From contig CALBGL010000047.1 of the NCBI GenBank assembly GCA_937892735.1, forward strand, positions 1 to 26,535: DNA of 26,535 nt, read 5' to 3'. Both the position numbers and the translations under genes were made by a program. The notes below the pieces were generated by a model. That model ran no database searches, had not been told where the DNA came from, and saw only the letters and a list, made by a program, of their open reading frames with translations. This DNA comes from an uncultured Clostridia bacterium. Lineage in GTDB: Bacteria; Bacillota; Clostridia; Lachnospirales; Bianqueaceae. This document shows positions 22,993 through 26,535 of the stretch, piece after piece (the first letter of the stretch is position 1; each line of letters opens with the position of its first letter).

Positions 22993-23021
22993 TTGTATTC
23001 TGCGGCAGGCTTTGATATAAT
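22993..23021 (+). promoter_or_regulatory. Vegetative promoter for the rhamnosidase gene
   Basis: TTGTAT (22993-22998) and TATAAT (23016-23021) are 17 bp apart. An 11-nt sequence covering this -10 box (23015-23025, ATATAATAAAG) also occurs exactly at 22965-22975. Confidence 0.78.
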
Positions 23022-23053
23022 AAAGGCATATTATCATCGCGGGAGGAGTCAGT

Positions 23054-25867
23054 ATGAAGATTACGAGTTTAAAGACCAATCACCTTGTGAATCCATTGGG
23101 ATATTGGCTGCAGCGGCCCAGTATTTCCTATATCGTAGAAGAAACAGAGGCAAAGCGTCAAGCAGGGGCGCAGGTGACGGTGGCGGCAGATCCGAAGTTT
23201 ACGAAGATTATATGGGACAGCGGCAGGCGGGAAGATGTGGATAGTACCCATTTTGCGCTGCCGATCGAGACAGAGCCCCGCACCCGGTACTACTGGAAGG
23301 TACGCGTATGGGCCGATAATGGCGAGGAGGCAGAAAGCGAGGCGGCCTGGTTTGAAACGGCAAAGGAAACGGAGCTTTGGACGGCACATTGGATTACCCC
23401 CGCTCTTTCTCCGTCCATTCATCCCATTCTTTTCAGGCAGTTTACCGTATCGAAGAAGGTTGTTCGGGCACGGGCCTATATGGTGGGATTGGGTGCTTAT
23501 GAGTGGACGTTGAACGGACAGAAGGTAGGCGAGGAGTATCTTCTGCCGGGATGCGAAGCTTATGATAGCTGGATTCAGTACCAGACTTACGATATTACGG
23601 AGTTTCTGAAAGAGGAAAACGAGGCGGAGGTCTGTTTAGGCAATGGTTGGTACAAGGGAGATTATGGCCTTTCGTCTAAAAAAGACGTGTATGGAGATCG
23701 TTTTGTACTTCTGGCAGAGTTGCATATGGAGTACGAGGATGGAACCAGAGAGGTCCTCGTCACCGACACGGACTGGAAGGCCCGTAAGAGTCCGGTGCTG
23801 TACAGTGATATTTATAACGGGGAAATCGTGGACTGTTCTCAGGTTTCGAAGGAAGTATACGATACCTGTGAGGTTTCGATGGGATATGATAAACTCAAAG
23901 CACGTCTCAACCCGCCGATTCGGATTCATGAACGTCTGAAGCCGATCGAGGTCATTCATACACCAGCTGGAGAGACGGTGCTGGATATGGGCCAGAACAT
24001 GGTCGGATGGGTGGAGTTTACGGTCACGGCGCCGGCCGGGACACGGATTCGTCTGCAGCATGGGGAAATCCTGCAGGATGACTGCTTTTACGTGGAGAAT
24101 CTGCGGACGGCCAAGCAGGAGTTTATCTACATCTGTCATGAAGGAGTAAATCATGTTCGGGCTCACTTTACTTTCTATGGCTTCCGGTATGTTTTGGTAG
24201 AAGGATGGCCTTATGAGGTCAAGGCGGAGGATTTCATGGGCTGCGTCATTCATTCGGATATGGAAGAGACAGGACGGATTGAGACCAGTAATCCCCTGGT
24301 CAATCAGCTCTTTGAGAATACCCGGTGGGGGCAGAAGGGGAATTTCCTCGATACGCCTACGGATTGTCCGCAGCGTGATGAACGCATGGGATGGACCGGC
24401 GATGCGCAGATCTTCTGCGGTACAGCCAGCTATAACATGGATACGTACGCGTTTTATACTAAGTATGGATATGATCTGTATCAGGAGCAGAAAAAACTCG
24501 GAGGAAACGTGCCCTACGTGGTGCCGATGGCGGGATATGACGGAGATGGTTCCTGCGCCTGGGGTGAGGCAGCCACAGTCATTCCCTGGGAAGTTTACCT
24601 GCATTTTGGAGATCCAAAGATTCTGGAGAACCAGTATGAGAGCATGAAGGGCTGGGTAGAGTACATGTACCGGGCGGACGAGGCAAGTGGCAGCAGTCGG
24701 TTGTGGAAGGTGGGCTGTCATCTGGCGGATTGGCTGGCGCTGGACGGTAAGATTGCGGGCGGCGTATATGGTGGTACGGATCCTTATTTCGTGGCGTCCG
24801 CCTATTACTACTATTCTACGAATATTCTGGCGCAGGCGGCCTCTGTACTGGGAAAAGAAGAGGAGGCTGCACATTATCAAAAACTGGCAGAAGAGATCAA
24901 GGCGGCATTTCAGCAGGAGTATTTTACGCCGACAGGGCGTCTCGCGGTGGATACACAGACGGCGCATACGATGGTGCTGTTCATGGGATTGGCACCGGAA
25001 GATGCGCTGGAGCGAACCCGTGCGGGGCTGCGAAAGCTGATTCGCGATAATTATTTCCATTTGAATACAGGCTTTGTCGGGACGCCATATCTGTGCCGGG
25101 CATTGTCAGATCACGGAATGAATGATGTAGCTTACACTCTGCTTTTGAATGATGATTATCCAAGTTGGCTCTATGAGGTTAAAATGGGAGCGACTACAGT
25201 TTGGGAACGCTGGAATTCGGTCATGCCTGATGGACATATCAGCGGAACCGGTATGAATTCTCTGAACCACTATGCCTATGGCGCGGTCGTGGAATGGATG
25301 TATCGCAACATGATAGGGATACGTCCGATAGCCGGTGCACCGGGTTTTCGAAAGGCGGAAATTAAACCGCAGCCGGATTATCGGATCACCTGGGCGAAGA
25401 TGGATCTGCGTACTGCGGTAGGAAGCTATCATGTGGGATGGGAAATGGGGCACGAGGAAGAGGGCGGACGCAGGCAGATGACGGTGCGGATCCGAGTCCC
25501 CTTCGGCGCAGAGGCTGATGTATATTTGCCGGATGCGGATGCCGCCTCCATTGCGGGTGCAGATCAGGCGGGAAACTACGCGCATATTCTGCTCGATGCG
25601 GGTTCTTATACCTTCACGTATAGGACGACGAAGGCCTACACCAAGAGGTACAGTGTGGAATGTACCGTGCCGGAACTGACAGGAGAGCCGCAGGCATTAG
25701 CGATTTTGCAGAAGCACTTGCCCATTTTCCGTCCAGATCACCAGGGAGATATTCCCTGGGTGGACGATAAGAGCAACATTGAAGAACTGCTGAAGTCGCC
25801 CTTCCTGCGTACGCCGGAAGCAGTGATCGAAGCGTTGGATCAGGAGCTGAGGCAGCTTACCATTTGA
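23054..25867 (+). CDS. Alpha-L-rhamnosidase, glycoside hydrolase family 78
   Basis: 937 residues. GH78 enzymes remove terminal alpha-L-rhamnose by an inverting mechanism. Domain order fits the family: N-terminal beta domains (to about 300), a sandwich domain with the VLDMGQNMVGWVEF motif, the (alpha/alpha)6 barrel, and a C-terminal beta domain. The barrel has DCPQRDERMGWTGDAQ (437-452), with Glu443 the likely general acid, and GATTVWERWNS, with Glu718 the likely general base; both are assigned by motif. There is no signal peptide, so it should act in the cytoplasm on imported rhamnosides. Residues 857-937 extend past the usual C-terminal beta domain as a mostly helical tail. A GGGAGGAG site precedes the ATG. 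No rhamnose transporter or catabolic gene is in view. Confidence 0.93.
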   Translation: MKITSLKTNHLVNPLGYWLQRPSISYIVEETEAKRQAGAQVTVAADPKFTKIIWDSGRREDVDSTHFALPIETEPRTRYYWKVRVWADNGEEAESEAAWFETAKETELWTAHWITPALSPSIHPILFRQFTVSKKVVRARAYMVGLGAYEWTLNGQKVGEEYLLPGCEAYDSWIQYQTYDITEFLKEENEAEVCLGNGWYKGDYGLSSKKDVYGDRFVLLAELHMEYEDGTREVLVTDTDWKARKSPVLYSDIYNGEIVDCSQVSKEVYDTCEVSMGYDKLKARLNPPIRIHERLKPIEVIHTPAGETVLDMGQNMVGWVEFTVTAPAGTRIRLQHGEILQDDCFYVENLRTAKQEFIYICHEGVNHVRAHFTFYGFRYVLVEGWPYEVKAEDFMGCVIHSDMEETGRIETSNPLVNQLFENTRWGQKGNFLDTPTDCPQRDERMGWTGDAQIFCGTASYNMDTYAFYTKYGYDLYQEQKKLGGNVPYVVPMAGYDGDGSCAWGEAATVIPWEVYLHFGDPKILENQYESMKGWVEYMYRADEASGSSRLWKVGCHLADWLALDGKIAGGVYGGTDPYFVASAYYYYSTNILAQAASVLGKEEEAAHYQKLAEEIKAAFQQEYFTPTGRLAVDTQTAHTMVLFMGLAPEDALERTRAGLRKLIRDNYFHLNTGFVGTPYLCRALSDHGMNDVAYTLLLNDDYPSWLYEVKMGATTVWERWNSVMPDGHISGTGMNSLNHYAYGAVVEWMYRNMIGIRPIAGAPGFRKAEIKPQPDYRITWAKMDLRTAVGSYHVGWEMGHEEEGGRRQMTVRIRVPFGAEADVYLPDADAASIAGADQAGNYAHILLDAGSYTFTYRTTKAYTKRYSVECTVPELTGEPQALAILQKHLPIFRPDHQGDIPWVDDKSNIEELLKSPFLRTPEAVIEALDQELRQLTI

Positions 25868-25878
25868 GGAGGAATAGC

Positions 25879-26535
25879 ATGAAGGATTTGCCTTGGAGAA
25901 ATCCAGATTACTTTGGGAGTACTGACGAGGAAGAGAAACGGCGTTTCCGCCGGGATATCAGCCGCAGTGCCTGGTCTCTTCTGATCATGCTTGTCGCCGC
26001 GAATCTGTTCGCTTTGGTCCTCAGTTTTGTACTGATGAGCCAGGGTATTATGCAGTCTGGCATGCTGACGGATCTATCGGCACTGACTACGGAAAATCTG
26101 ATCGCGGCAATGGGCCTGAGTCCGGCTATTTATGATTTTCTGGCATCTTATCTGCCCTCTATTCTGGGAGAGGTGCTCCTGATCCTCTTGCTCCGGTACT
26201 GGGTTGGTTTTCGCCTGAATGAGACATCCATGGTTTCCTCAAAGACGCAAAGGCCGAAACAGATGACGGCGTTGGCTTACTTCAGCGGATGGGGATGCGC
26301 GGCGCTTGCCTCGGTCGTCATCACTCTATTGCTGCAGCTTCTGAGTATGGCTGGCTGGGTGATGAATATGCCGGCTATACAGACGCCTATGCCGAATGAA
26401 GATCCTATGGGGTTCATCCTGTCGATGTCCTATGTATGTTTTTTAGGACCGATTCTGGAGGAAGTCATTTTCCGCGGTTTCATATTAAATGGACTGAAGA
26501 AGTATGGAGAGGCCGCAGGCGTTCTGGTGTCCACG
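25879..26535 (+). CDS. CPBP-family intramembrane protease, N-terminal part
   Basis: The window ends inside this gene; 219 codons are present and in frame to the last base. The start is the ATG at 25879 with GAGGAGGAA upstream, 11 nt after the rhamnosidase stop, so the two are probably co-transcribed. It is a multi-pass membrane protein, with hydrophobic segments at about 31-53, 88-110, 133-158 and 180-195. The signature GPILEEVIFRGF (190-201), with the Glu194-Glu195 pair and Arg199, is the first motif of the CPBP (Abi/CAAX prenyl protease-like) family. The later histidine motifs would lie beyond the window. The charged N-terminal region of about 27 residues is cytoplasmic. The substrate is unknown. 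Confidence 0.88.
   Translation, partial: MKDLPWRNPDYFGSTDEEEKRRFRRDISRSAWSLLIMLVAANLFALVLSFVLMSQGIMQSGMLTDLSALTTENLIAAMGLSPAIYDFLASYLPSILGEVLLILLLRYWVGFRLNETSMVSSKTQRPKQMTALAYFSGWGCAALASVVITLLLQLLSMAGWVMNMPAIQTPMPNEDPMGFILSMSYVCFLGPILEEVIFRGFILNGLKKYGEAAGVLVST

Noticed and set aside
23636..25060. Open frame of 474 codons on the minus strand opposite the rhamnosidase
   Set aside because: The plus strand carries intact GH78 motifs across the same bases; the minus-strand product has no recognisable domain.

Overview
The window looks like a chromosomal segment from a low-to-mid GC Gram-positive anaerobe of class Clostridia, probably Lachnospiraceae. The evidence is the gene content (clostridial-type single-chain PurL, a WalRK operon with YycH and YycI), strong AGGAGG-type ribosome binding sites, and vegetative promoters whose -35 and -10 boxes are all 17 bp apart. 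The species cannot be named from this sequence. No tRNA, rRNA, CRISPR array, insertion sequence or phage gene was seen. No gene-free stretch exceeds 300 bases; the longest is the 212-base divergent promoter region between the LysR gene and the next gene.

Layout. (1) 1-4525: the 3' part of an F-type ATP synthase operon, atpH (partial)-atpA-atpG-atpD-atpC, closed by a strong terminator. (2) 4537-4628: a small repeat made of direct and inverted copies, in the gap between convergent genes. (3) 4658-6227: a LysR-type regulator on the minus strand, divergent from a 140-residue protein with a flavodoxin-like C-terminal half, with a consensus promoter in each direction. (4) 6244-9290: a membrane-anchored unknown, ddl (D-Ala-D-Ala ligase), a DUF1934/YwiB-type protein overlapping ddl, and a basic single-pass membrane protein. 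(5) 9312-13128: purL as its own transcription unit. (6) 13213-15046: a PP2C-type Ser/Thr phosphatase joined through one membrane segment and a Ser/Glu-rich linker to an extracellular LysM domain. (7) 15050-20337: the wal operon, walR-walK-small secreted unknown-yycH-yycI, with every junction overlapping. (8) 20390-22263: murA-rlmH and a terminator shared with the convergent gene. (9) 22262-26535: a ribbon-helix-helix protein on the minus strand, divergent from a cytoplasmic GH78 alpha-L-rhamnosidase, then a truncated CPBP membrane protease.

From ddl to murA the window is rich in cell-wall functions: D-Ala-D-Ala ligase, the wall-stress two-component system with its membrane partners, a LysM-bearing phosphatase, and the first committed enzyme of peptidoglycan synthesis. 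The strongest candidate for something undescribed is the pair formed by the LysM-PP2C phosphatase and the adjoining wal operon, which also carries an unrecognised secreted protein translated from inside the walK reading frame. WalR here keeps the threonine (Thr101) that PrkC phosphorylates in Bacillus subtilis, so a neighbouring wall-sensing phosphatase acting on WalR is a reasonable but unproven hypothesis.
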